Below, one piece after another: positions 54,127 through 62,435 of a stretch of 64,000 nt of DNA. Numbering within the stretch: the stretch's first letter is position 1; the number at the start of each line of letters is the position of its first letter. This DNA is from Mucilaginibacter tolerans (GTDB lineage: Bacteria > Bacteroidota > Bacteroidia > Sphingobacteriales > Sphingobacteriaceae). The position numbers were made by a program, and so were the translations under genes. The stretch covers positions 186,001-250,000 of the forward strand of contig NZ_JAUMKB010000006.1 of assembly GCF_030519375.1 (NCBI RefSeq). The letters run 5' to 3'. The notes under the pieces were generated by a model. The model was given only the letters and a program-made list of their open reading frames with translations. It was not told the origin of the DNA and made no database searches.

Positions 54127-54498
54127 CTATTGCGCTTTTAGTTTATGATAACAGATATAAGAGCCAGCGACAAGTACCAATCCTAAAATGAGCATTGGCG
54201 CCCAGGTGACTGCAGGGAATGTGCCATTTGCATAAAATGAATACATGGCGCCAAGCATATCAAACGTGAATCCGGCGTAGGCCCACTCTTTTAATCTCGG
54301 ATTGCCCGGCACCAGGATGGCTATTACGCCTAAAACTTTTGCTATCGCCAGAAATTTAAAAATGTAAGTAGGATAGGCGAATTGCTTTGCAAATGCTGCG
54401 CCTTCAGGGTTCGGAATAAAGCTACCTATGGCTGAGAAAAGCATTAGCGCAACCAACAGAACGGTAAATACCCAGTAAAGAATTTTAGTTGTTTTCAT
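54127..54498 (-). CDS. DoxX-family membrane protein
   Basis: The 123-residue protein has four membrane helices with the DoxX pattern (KILYWVFTVLLVALMLFSAIG, FLAIAKVLGVIAILVPGNPRLKEWAYAGFTFDMLGA, split). DoxX proteins often accompany AHSA1 and ArsR genes and may act in membrane redox balance. It lies 61 bp after the AHSA1 gene. Confidence 0.9.
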   Translation of the reverse strand: MKTTKILYWVFTVLLVALMLFSAIGSFIPNPEGAAFAKQFAYPTYIFKFLAIAKVLGVIAILVPGNPRLKEWAYAGFTFDMLGAMYSFYANGTFPAVTWAPMLILGLVLVAGSYICYHKLKAQ

Positions 54499-54559
54499 TG
54501 TTTTAAGTGATTTAGTTTGATTTACATATGTTTTAGTTCTTATCTAAGTTATAGAAATA

Positions 54560-55057
54560 TTATTCTTTAATTTTTAGCAGATACTCAGCAAGCTGATCCA
54601 ATGTACCTCCAAAGCCTTGCTGCATTGAAGCTGTCATTTCTTCAAACTTGTTGTATTCCTCCTCGGTAGCATTAATTGGCGCCCCCTTTATAGTAAGCGT
54701 GGTTTTGCCTGCGCTTTCAGTAAATGTTACCGTATTCAAAATCTCTAAAGGCCATGGATCAATAAATGATGTACGGATACTGTTGCCTTCTTCATCGGCA
54801 AATGAGCTGGCAAATACTATCTTTTCGGGCTCCACTATTTCCCGGTAAACAAACTTGCCCCACATTTTGCCTCCACCGAAAGACATGGTATAATGAAATA
54901 TCCCTCCAGGACGAAACTCTAATGTTTTCACTTCAATCTCAGAGCCCTTTGGTCCCCACCATTGGGCAAGATGCTTTGCCTCACTCCAAACTTTAAACAC
55001 CAGTTTACGCGGCGCGTCAAATACACGGGTAATCTCCAAATCATTTCTTTTTGCCAT
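54560..55057 (-). CDS. SRPBCC/AHSA1-like protein
   Basis: The 165-residue protein is a single START/AHSA1-fold domain: LEITRVFDAPRKLVFKVWSE, HLAQWWGPKGSEIEVKTLEFRPGG, FRPGGIFHYTMSFGGGKMWGKFVY and a final TMASMQQGFGGTLDQLAEYL (quoted in parts). The fold binds hydrophobic ligands. It overlaps the ArsR gene by 17 bp, the common ArsR-AHSA1 coupling. Confidence 0.93.
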   Translation of the reverse strand: MAKRNDLEITRVFDAPRKLVFKVWSEAKHLAQWWGPKGSEIEVKTLEFRPGGIFHYTMSFGGGKMWGKFVYREIVEPEKIVFASSFADEEGNSIRTSFIDPWPLEILNTVTFTESAGKTTLTIKGAPINATEEEYNKFEEMTASMQQGFGGTLDQLAEYLLKIKE

Positions 55058-55379
55058 GTTTTTTCTTTTTTGACTGTAATTCCTTCAGATAATTGTCCAG
55101 TGAATCAAACCTCGCTTCCCAAAACTGCCGGTATTGTTCTACCCAGTCGGATACTTCATTCAGTTTCTCCAACCGGCCTTCACAAAAGCGCTCACGCCCC
55201 TGTTGCTTTATCTCGAGCAAACCGCACTCAGCCAGTATTTTCATGTGCTTGTAAATGGCCGCCCTGCTCACATCAAAATTCTCAGACACCGCATTTATGT
55301 TGAGCGACTTGTGCGCTATCATTCCCAAAATCTCTCTCCTGGTCGGATCGGCAATCGCCTGAAACACATCTCTTCTCAT
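55041..55379 (-). CDS. ArsR-family winged-helix regulator
   Basis: The 112-residue protein has the ArsR winged helix: FQAIADPTRREILGMI, the recognition helix VSRAAIYKHMKIL and the wing GLLEIKQQGRERFCEG. No metal-binding CxC motif is present, as is usual for the AHSA1-linked subgroup. It heads the unit with AHSA1, DoxX, the HMA-like protein and maybe the hydrolase. Two palindromic operators flank its promoter. Confidence 0.93.
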   Translation of the reverse strand: MRRDVFQAIADPTRREILGMIAHKSLNINAVSENFDVSRAAIYKHMKILAECGLLEIKQQGRERFCEGRLEKLNEVSDWVEQYRQFWEARFDSLDNYLKELQSKKKKHGKKK

Positions 55380-55386
55380 ATAATAT

Positions 55387-55432
55387 GAAACCTTTTGGTT
55401 TCAAATATAAATGCAACCTTTTGGTTTCACAA
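55387..55432 (-). promoter_or_regulatory. Promoter with two ArsR-type operators
   Basis: On the minus strand TTG (55430-55432), 20 bp and TATATTTG (55402-55409) form a promoter. Two nearly identical palindromes, GAAACCTTTTGGTTTC (55387-55402) and GCAACCTTTTGGTTTC (55413-55428), lie over the start region and between the two boxes, 26 bp apart. Binding of the ArsR product would block the promoter from both sides. Confidence 0.75.
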
Positions 55433-55577
55433 GTTTTTTCGAAAAATATTTCAAAGTACCGTTGGCAGCTATCGGTATAACAATCAACAATACAAACTTA
55501 GTGGCAAAATAGGGGCTATAAAACAGCTAAATGCGGCAATACGGAGGGCGAATTGCGACAAGGACCGGAAAGAAAAT

Positions 55578-56468
55578 TTATTGGATCAATAATTTCCTAA
55601 AGGCTAAACTATCGCCTCTGAAGGCATCAAAATCAACCACATGATTGATGCCGTTTATAGTAGCTCTGTCTGAATGCTGCCAGAAAAGCCATTTTGTTTC
55701 GGGACTCAGGTTGAGTTGCGCCTGGTGATAATGTGCAATCCACAGTGGGTAACCCTCGAAATACCCTTGCAGGTAATCCTGATAAAAACTGATGCCAGAG
55801 TAGATGATGGGCTTTACACCAGTTCTGCTCTGGATATAATTTAAAAACTCCTTCAGCTCCTGCCGCATCTTATTGGGGTTGGTGCCGTTAAGTTCTTCAA
55901 TATCTACTACAGGAGGGAAATCTCCTTTTTCTATCTTAACGGTTTGAAGGAAAAACTTGGCCTGCCATTTACCACTTTTGGATGGTTTAAAATAATGATA
56001 TGCGCCACAAATGAGTCCAACCTTCGGAGCCTCGCGCCAATTGCGCTGAAAATATGAATCTACCAGCAACACGCCTTCCGTTGCTTTAATAAAAGCAAAA
56101 CTGATGTGCACACTATCCTCCTCCATATTCTTCACCTTTTGCCAGTCGATTTTTCCCTGCGCATAGGATACATCGATGCCATGGATCGCGTATTTATCCG
56201 GTATCCGGATATTGAAACTTTTATACGTACGGTAATGCGGCTCTTCGCCTATATCGCGTATCCATCTCCAGGTCGAAGTGAATGTTCTTAGAACATAAGC
56301 ATAGTAAAATGGAGATAGTAATATCAACATTAGGCCAGCAACGGCAACTTTTAACTGTATCGGCCAGCCTTTGCCCTTTTTCTTTTTAGCAGGAGCCTTT
56401 TTTCTTACAGGTGCTTTTTTAGATACTACAGTTTTTTTATTAGGAGCGGGCACGCTCCAAAAATACAA
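55578..56468 (-). CDS. Membrane-anchored GH25 lysozyme-like protein
   Basis: The protein of up to 296 residues has a strongly basic Lys/Ala/Pro-rich N-terminus (about 10-38), a membrane helix (about 42-62) and a GH25 muramidase domain (about 95-296). Catalytic-site motifs are HGIDVSYAQG, FIKATEG, PVVDIEEL and a final VVDFDAFRGD. It would cut the MurNAc-GlcNAc bond of peptidoglycan in the periplasm. The start is unsure: TTG at 56468, or GTG at 56453 (VPAPNKK), which has GGAG just upstream. Confidence 0.9.
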   Translation of the reverse strand: MYFWSVPAPNKKTVVSKKAPVRKKAPAKKKKGKGWPIQLKVAVAGLMLILLSPFYYAYVLRTFTSTWRWIRDIGEEPHYRTYKSFNIRIPDKYAIHGIDVSYAQGKIDWQKVKNMEEDSVHISFAFIKATEGVLLVDSYFQRNWREAPKVGLICGAYHYFKPSKSGKWQAKFFLQTVKIEKGDFPPVVDIEELNGTNPNKMRQELKEFLNYIQSRTGVKPIIYSGISFYQDYLQGYFEGYPLWIAHYHQAQLNLSPETKWLFWQHSDRATINGINHVVDFDAFRGDSLAFRKLLIQ

Positions 56469-56697
56469 AATGGCACATTAAATAAGTGGCGGATGATGGC
56501 GGTGTTGAAAAAGTTAAAATACAGATCGCTTTTTAATGGATAAACAAACTTATCTTTCAGGAAGCCAACCTCAGACAATCAATGCCCGTATACCTTAAAA
56601 AGTGCTGTTTAAATAAAATTTCACCTGCTGATAAAACATTTAGCTTTTTTACGTTATTACCTATTAAAATACAAATTTTATATCCCACTAAGCTAAA

Positions 56698-57780
56698 ATG
56701 AAAACAAATATACTTTGGTTACTTTGCGGGCTCGGATTGACGCTGTTCATTAGCGCCTGTTCAAAGGAAAAAACCAAACCTGTTACTACCACAACTTCAA
56801 CGTTGGGTTTGTACGAATACGGTGCGGATAGCGGGAAACGCGCATTTATTCCGGTTACAAAAATAGGCACGCAAACGGTTAATTATTATAGCGTATTCGA
56901 CACAGGATCGGCCGGAATGACCATTGATGCACATGGTATTATACCCGCTGCGATGATAACCAGCTCAGGCATATCGTTTACGGGCGATTCTACAACAGTG
57001 AATGGTATTACCATTAAAGCAGGGCAATATACGCTTAGCTATGGAAATAAGACCGGTTTAACTAAGGAATATGGTTACCTGGCGTACGCCCCTGTCACTA
57101 TTGGCGATGCACATGGAAGCACAAGTGCTGGCCGTGTGCCGGTATTTTTATATTACAAAGTTGTCGACGTGACTTCAGGTAAAACCGAAACGGTTAACCA
57201 TTCATTGGATATTTTTGGCGTGGGCCCGGGTAGCAGCTATGCCAATTCGGCAATAGTAAGCCCCTTGATTTATTTTAATACCGACGCAAGCCTTATCAGT
57301 GGATTTAAACTTGCTTTATTACACAGAAGCCAGTTCAGCACCACAGGAACTTATGTGTCGGCATTGTTAAAAATTGGATTAACCACGGCAGACATAACTT
57401 CCAATGGTTTTATAATGCACCCATTAACGTATAGCAGTGTTGGAGGATATTCAGCAAATATACCATCTACAATAACCTATAACGGGCAAACAATAAGTGC
57501 CAATGTTTTATTTGATACCGGAACCCCTCTGATTTCTACCATCGAAAATAAACTGGCAGTAAACAGCACTGGTCAGCTTCCTGCAAACACACAGGTAACC
57601 GTAACCACTAATATGGGATTTACTTATACTTATACCACCACCAGTACAGCCAATTTAACGCAGGTTGAAAACCCCAATGTAACCGGTGATTATCGCACTA
57701 TATTCGGTATCGATTTTTTTATGGATAACGAATACCTGACTGATTATATGCATCACCAGATAGGATTGAAGAATAATTAA
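56698..57780 (+). CDS. Pepsin-like (A1-type) aspartic protease lipoprotein
   Basis: The 360-residue protein has a lipoprotein signal with ISAC lipobox (Cys21). It then shows every landmark of a bilobal pepsin: VFDTGSAGMTI (Asp68), a flap region LSYGNKTG (Tyr115, as Tyr75 of pepsin), DIFGVG, a second LFDTGTPLIS (Asp273) and a C-terminus IFGIDFFMDN ... HQIGL, like pepsin's ILGDxFxRxYYxVFD...IGLA. Family A1 is mostly eukaryotic, with few bacterial members. I infer an active, surface- or periplasm-tethered acid protease. No propeptide is apparent between the lipid Cys and the catalytic lobe. Confidence 0.75.
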   Translation: MKTNILWLLCGLGLTLFISACSKEKTKPVTTTTSTLGLYEYGADSGKRAFIPVTKIGTQTVNYYSVFDTGSAGMTIDAHGIIPAAMITSSGISFTGDSTTVNGITIKAGQYTLSYGNKTGLTKEYGYLAYAPVTIGDAHGSTSAGRVPVFLYYKVVDVTSGKTETVNHSLDIFGVGPGSSYANSAIVSPLIYFNTDASLISGFKLALLHRSQFSTTGTYVSALLKIGLTTADITSNGFIMHPLTYSSVGGYSANIPSTITYNGQTISANVLFDTGTPLISTIENKLAVNSTGQLPANTQVTVTTNMGFTYTYTTTSTANLTQVENPNVTGDYRTIFGIDFFMDNEYLTDYMHHQIGLKNN

Positions 57781-57927
57781 CTGCCGGATAAATTCTTATG
57801 GTTTGACCGCAAGGACTTATTATTCCACTTAGCATTATTCTGCGTTACATCAGCATTAAATAATTCATCCTATTTCCCGAAAAGAGCAACTTACAATATT
57901 TTTATACCGACTTTGTAAGCTGCATAT

Positions 57928-58830
57928 ATGAAAAGAAGAACCGCACTCAAAATGTCGGGGTTATACCTGTTAACCCCTGCTATAAAAAAGCTGAATATCA
58001 GCGCCGAAAGAAGAAAGGTTTTAAGGATAGCCCATCTTACCGACATCCACTTGAAAGATCAGTTTGGTGCACCTGGTAAACTGGCAAAATGTCTGCACCA
58101 TGTTCAGCAGCAAAGCCCTAAGGTTGATCTGATACTTAATGGCGGCGACATCGTTTTCGATATGAATAAAGAGAATATTGATACCATCAACAAGCAATGG
58201 GCGCTTTCTCACAAGATCATGAAATCCGAATGCGGCCTGCCTGTGCATTATTGTTTGGGCAATCATGATATCTGGTGGAACGAGAACGACAAAGGCCAGG
58301 CACTGTATGGCAAAAAATATTCGATGGACCAGTTGCAGCTTTCCAAAGCCTATTACAGCTTTGAAAACAATGGTTGGAAATTCATCATACTCGACAGTGT
58401 GCACCTCGATATTGACGGTACCTGGTACATAGGCAAACTGGGCGACGAGCAATTTACCTGGCTCGAAAATGAACTAAATACCACCGATGCTAAGACCCCC
58501 GTGCTGGTAATGTCGCATATACCTATCCTTACTGCAACATTGATGATTGAGGATAACATCGTGAATAAATGGGAGATGCTGGGTGGAGATATGCATACTG
58601 ATACTTCGAAAATCATCAAACTTTTTTACAAACACCCTAATGTGAAATTATGCCTAAGCGGGCACATCCATTTGCGCGATAAGGTGGTATATAACAATGT
58701 TACTTATATCTGTAATGGTGCCGTGAGCGGTGCCTGGTGGGAAGGCAACCGGCGCGAAACGGCTCCCGGTTATGGCCTGATCGATCTGTACGATGATGAC
58801 AGCTTTGATGAAACTTATGTGAACTATTAG
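57928..58830 (+). CDS. Calcineurin-like metallophosphoesterase
   Basis: The 300-residue protein has the five phosphoesterase blocks: IAHLTDIHLK, NGGDIVFD, LGNHDIWW, VMSHIP and SGHIHLRD, which bind two metals. The N-terminus MKRRTALKMSGLYLL resembles a Tat signal (twin Arg), though short. Likely substrates are phosphodiesters or phosphoesters outside the cytoplasm. It ends 2 bp before the convergent LytTR regulator. Confidence 0.9.
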   Translation: MKRRTALKMSGLYLLTPAIKKLNISAERRKVLRIAHLTDIHLKDQFGAPGKLAKCLHHVQQQSPKVDLILNGGDIVFDMNKENIDTINKQWALSHKIMKSECGLPVHYCLGNHDIWWNENDKGQALYGKKYSMDQLQLSKAYYSFENNGWKFIILDSVHLDIDGTWYIGKLGDEQFTWLENELNTTDAKTPVLVMSHIPILTATLMIEDNIVNKWEMLGGDMHTDTSKIIKLFYKHPNVKLCLSGHIHLRDKVVYNNVTYICNGAVSGAWWEGNRRETAPGYGLIDLYDDDSFDETYVNY

Positions 58831-58832
58831 TA

Positions 58833-59543
58833 CTAAAGCCTTTTAAAAAGATTTCTTTCAATCCGTTGCATCACCTGTGCACGGTAGCTTTTGCTGATGG
58901 GTAGTATATGATCGGCTAAAATCACCTCATTATTGTCTATGGTTTGAATAGCATTCACGGCAACTATATATGATTTATGTATCTTGATGAAAAGGCCATC
59001 TGGTAATTGGCTTTCCATGCCCTTAAAACTCATGTAAACAATGTGTTTCTTGTTTTTAGTGTAAAGTATGACATAGTTTGACAGCGCCTCGACATACAGG
59101 ATGTCCGCTATCAACACCTTCTCTATTTTCTGGTTCGATTTGATAAAGAAGTAATTTTCTACCTGCGTTACCTCGTGCCGCAACCTTAAACTCAAATAAG
59201 CCTGCACTTTTAATACCGCTTTAAAAAACCGCTCAAAACTTATTGGTTTTAACAGATAGTCCATTACATTTAATTCGTAACCTTCTATGGCATATTCGGG
59301 GAAAGCAGTGGTAAAAATTACGAGAGGGGGATTATTTAAGTTTTTAAGGAAATCAATCCCTGTGATTTTCGGCATTTGTATATCAAGAAAAACCAGGTCG
59401 ATGTGATGACTTTGAAGTGCTGTGCTGGCTTCAATTGCGTTTTTACACACCGCCATTGCGTGCAAAAATTCTATCTGGTCAATATACTCCAACATACCCT
59501 GCCTGGCGATCGGCTCATCGTCAACTATCAAACAATTAATCAT
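58833..59543 (-). CDS. LytTR-family response regulator (pair 2)
   Basis: The 236-residue protein has a receiver (VDDEP; Asp in LVFLDIQMPKITG; Lys in LLKPISF) and a LytTR domain (about 135-236; LYVEALSNYVILY, FIKIHKSYIVAV). It overlaps the kinase gene by 8 bp. It is clearly paralogous to the regulator at 17072, with the same gene order. Confidence 0.95.
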   Translation of the reverse strand: MINCLIVDDEPIARQGMLEYIDQIEFLHAMAVCKNAIEASTALQSHHIDLVFLDIQMPKITGIDFLKNLNNPPLVIFTTAFPEYAIEGYELNVMDYLLKPISFERFFKAVLKVQAYLSLRLRHEVTQVENYFFIKSNQKIEKVLIADILYVEALSNYVILYTKNKKHIVYMSFKGMESQLPDGLFIKIHKSYIVAVNAIQTIDNNEVILADHILPISKSYRAQVMQRIERNLFKRL

Positions 59544-60594
59544 TATACTGCAATTTGAGTACTGTTTGAAATATGTTCTCTTCTTTATTAATGCTCAGGT
59601 CATGTTTGCCCGGATAAAGCAATTCCAGACGCCTCTGCAAATTTTGTATGCCCAAACCACCAGTCTGCATTAAGTGTTTCTGCCCGGTAGCCTGGTCATA
59701 AGTGTTTATTGTATCGATGATTAATATCTCATTATCCTGCTTTCTAATAGTGATTTGTATCTTATTTTTTCCGGCTTCTTTAAAATTCGAAATATGCTTA
59801 AAAGCGTTCTCCACGATTGGCAATATCAGCAATGGCGCTATCGAAAAGTCCTCCATTTCACCCTCGATAGATAGATTGATATCCGAGTCCCTTTCAACCC
59901 GCAGGGTTTGTATGGCGACATAGTTTTTGATATAATGCAGTTCTTTTTGTATCGGTATTTTATCTGTATTGCATTCATATAGCTGATAGCGCAGCATTTC
60001 CGAAAATTTTTCAACCGTTAATCGGGCATCCGTATTTGCTTTATCTATCTGGAAATAAATGGTATTCATCACATTAAAGAGAAAATGCGGATTTACCTGT
60101 GATCGCAGAAAATTAAGTTCGGATGTCACCTTTTCTTTTTCGATCTCCAGTATCTGCTGTTCCATAAAATAACGGTCGATGATAATCTTGATAATACAAC
60201 TGATAGCAATCAGGCTGATATCGATCAATACGGTTTCAAAAAATAAGGAAACTGTTCTCAATACTGAACCGAAAACAGGTATTCCGGTGACCAACTGATA
60301 AATATATAAAGCAAACAAAAAAGTAACTACTGCATTTAAAAAAGCCAGCAGCAGTAGATAAGAGATAAAAGCGCCGATTTTACGGGTATAAAGGTACCTG
60401 GGGGTAAGTTTATAAGCAGTATAATAACAAACAGGTACGGCAGTGCCGAGTATGATCATATGGCCCCACCATTGGGGTATCCAGGGCGTGCGTGGGTTAT
60501 AGTTGATGAGCATGATAATAAATGATGCCACCATCCACGTGAGTATGTAGAATACCTTGTATTTGGTTAGCCAGTATACCACATTTTTAGCCAT
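59536..60594 (-). CDS. LytS-type sensor histidine kinase (pair 2)
   Basis: The 352-residue kinase has four membrane helices (about 10-150), the His_kinase motif SELNFLRSQVNPHFLFNVMN (His near 171) and an ATPase domain with LLILPIVENAFKH and GGLGIQNLQRRLELLYPG. No extracellular domain is present. It is a paralogue of the kinase at 17761 and shares the direct-repeat operator style. Confidence 0.94.
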   Translation of the reverse strand: MAKNVVYWLTKYKVFYILTWMVASFIIMLINYNPRTPWIPQWWGHMIILGTAVPVCYYTAYKLTPRYLYTRKIGAFISYLLLLAFLNAVVTFLFALYIYQLVTGIPVFGSVLRTVSLFFETVLIDISLIAISCIIKIIIDRYFMEQQILEIEKEKVTSELNFLRSQVNPHFLFNVMNTIYFQIDKANTDARLTVEKFSEMLRYQLYECNTDKIPIQKELHYIKNYVAIQTLRVERDSDINLSIEGEMEDFSIAPLLILPIVENAFKHISNFKEAGKNKIQITIRKQDNEILIIDTINTYDQATGQKHLMQTGGLGIQNLQRRLELLYPGKHDLSINKEENIFQTVLKLQYND

Positions 60595-60617
60595 TACATA
60601 TCCAATTTAATCCATAT

Positions 60618-60688
60618 ACAAGTTACAACCATTATCAAAGGTGTCAACCCTCTTACGTCAAGTATTTCGTGCTCATCGTCAAGTATTT
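60618..60688 (-). promoter_or_regulatory. LytTR-type direct-repeat operator and promoter of pair 2
   Basis: Two perfect 12-bp direct repeats, CGTCAAGTATTT, lie at 60656-60667 and 60677-60688, again with a period of 21 bp. Downstream on the minus strand TTG (60645-60647), 19 bp and TAACTTGT (60618-60625) may form the promoter, 24 bp from the kinase ATG. The rest of the 304-bp gap to the next gene has no credible ORF; an open frame from a GTG at 60641 merely reads through the repeats. Confidence 0.65.
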
Positions 60689-60898
60689 AGAACATTAGGT
60701 ATAATGAAAGAAAAAGAGTTTTACAGCTGTACTATTTTTAAATATACAGGATGTATTTGTATTTGGGAATTGTGTTTGGTTAGTTGGATTGAATACCGGT
60801 CGGGCAGGACCGGTATTTTTTGTAATCCTGGTTTCAAAAGATCACACAAGTAGGTAAAACTATACGCGAAAGCAAAGCTTTTTCATAGGTTTGCCACG

Positions 60899-61582
60899 AT
60901 GGAACATGTATTGGATAATCCGGCATGGAATGCGTTGATATCGGGTAACGAAAATCTTTATTACGGTAACGACCATATAAGATATTTTGCCCGGGATGTT
61001 TCGCCATTTGTAGCATTTAAAGAAAATACGAACGAGAACTTTGAGGAACTCTATCACATGGTACCCCAAGGCCGGGTGCTTTTATTCGTAACACCGGTTG
61101 AAATTGAAATACCCGGTCCGTGGAAAGTGTTGAATTGTATAAAAGGCAACCAGATGATCTGTAAACCGGGTGTTGATGCCGGTGAACAGGCTGTAGTGCT
61201 CACTACCTTAACTCAAGAGCATGTTCCGCAAATGCTCTCGCTTACCAAGCTAACCAATCCCGGGCCTTTTGCTGAAAGGACGATCGATTTCGGCCATTAC
61301 CGCGGCATTTTTCAGGATGGCGAATTGGCTGCAATGGCGGGTCAGCGCCTGCATGCTTTTAACTATGCCGAAGTTAGCGCTGTTTGCACCCATCCCGATC
61401 ATACCGGTAAAGGTTATGCCCGGCAATTGCTTGTCTATCAAATCAACCGCATCCGAGCAGCAAACGAAATACCCTATCTTCATGTGCGGTCAGACAACGA
61501 CCGTGCCATAAAAGTTTATGAAAGCCTGGGCTTTGTTACCCGCTGCAATGTGTGGTTTTCAGTGATCCAAAAAGCGAAATAA
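60899..61582 (+). CDS. GNAT-family N-acetyltransferase
   Basis: The 227-residue protein has a C-terminal FR47-like GNAT domain (about 100-227; FAERTIDFGHYRGIFQDGELAAMAG, AEVSAVCTHPDHTGKGYARQLLVYQI, IPYLHVRSDNDRAIKVYESLGF), with the acetyl-CoA loop HTGKGYA. The N-terminal 100 residues are a second, degenerate GNAT-like half. A TAGGTTTG box (60886-60893) ends 5 bp before the ATG, so the message may be leaderless, though I find no -33 box. Substrate unknown. Confidence 0.9.
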   Translation: MEHVLDNPAWNALISGNENLYYGNDHIRYFARDVSPFVAFKENTNENFEELYHMVPQGRVLLFVTPVEIEIPGPWKVLNCIKGNQMICKPGVDAGEQAVVLTTLTQEHVPQMLSLTKLTNPGPFAERTIDFGHYRGIFQDGELAAMAGQRLHAFNYAEVSAVCTHPDHTGKGYARQLLVYQINRIRAANEIPYLHVRSDNDRAIKVYESLGFVTRCNVWFSVIQKAK

Positions 61583-61639
61583 AGTTCCGCGCTGATTCTG
61601 TTTTTTATTAAGTTTGATTACTAATCAACCCCATCTGCC

Positions 61640-62413
61640 ATGAGAATTGCAACCTACAATGTAAACGGTATCAACAGCAGGCTGCCTGTATTGCTTCGCT
61701 GGCTAAGCGAAACACAACCCGACATAGTTTGCCTGCAAGAGCTGAAAGCGCCACAGGAAAATTTTCCGGAGCAACCGATAAAAGATGCCGGCTATAATGT
61801 CATATGGCATGGTCAAAAAAGCTGGAATGGCGTTGCTATGCTAACCCGCGGCCTCGAAATAAAAGAACGCAGACGCGTGCTGCCCGGTGACCCTGAAGAC
61901 TTGCACAGCCGTTATATTGAGGCTGAAGTTGAAGGACTTATTGTAGGTGGCCTTTACTTACCCAATGGCAACCCTGCTCCCGGGCCAAAATTTGATTATA
62001 AACTAAGCTGGATGGAACGCTTTATCATCCATGCAGGTGATCTGATGGCTTCGGGCCTTCCGATAGTGCTCACAGGCGATTACAATGTAATACCGACAGA
62101 GATCGACGCCTATAAACCGGAGCGTTGGGTAGAGGATGCGCTGTTCCGTCCAGAAACACGGGCTGCTTTTAACCGGCTGCTTGACCAGGGCTGGACGGAC
62201 GCTATTCGGAAACTACACCCCCAGGAAACCATATATACTTTTTGGGATTACTTCCGCGATGCCTATGGTCGCAACGCCGGCCTTCGGATCGATCATTTCC
62301 TGTTGAGCCCACAAGTTGATAGTCGCCTCCAATCGGCAGGAGTGGACCGCCACGTACGCGGATGGGAAAAATCAAGCGATCATGGGCCGGTCTGGATAGA
62401 ACTAGCTGATTAG
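61640..62413 (+). CDS. xth: Exodeoxyribonuclease III
   Basis: The 257-residue enzyme is an AP endonuclease and 3'-5' exonuclease of base-excision repair. The EEP fold is complete: RIATYNVNGINSRLP, CLQELKAP (catalytic Glu), VGGLYLPNGNP, LTGDYNVIP (Asp, Asn), GLRIDHFLLSP and SSDHGPVWIEL (catalytic His). Length is normal. A TAAGTTTG box lies at 61609-61616, 23 bp before the ATG. Confidence 0.95.
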   Translation: MRIATYNVNGINSRLPVLLRWLSETQPDIVCLQELKAPQENFPEQPIKDAGYNVIWHGQKSWNGVAMLTRGLEIKERRRVLPGDPEDLHSRYIEAEVEGLIVGGLYLPNGNPAPGPKFDYKLSWMERFIIHAGDLMASGLPIVLTGDYNVIPTEIDAYKPERWVEDALFRPETRAAFNRLLDQGWTDAIRKLHPQETIYTFWDYFRDAYGRNAGLRIDHFLLSPQVDSRLQSAGVDRHVRGWEKSSDHGPVWIELAD

Positions 62414-62435
62414 TCGATAGCGCGATATTAACCCC

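Noticed and set aside
60641-60853. Plus-strand 70-codon frame starting with GTG
   Set aside because: It begins with the translated direct repeat of the LytTR operator and has no credible start or motif.
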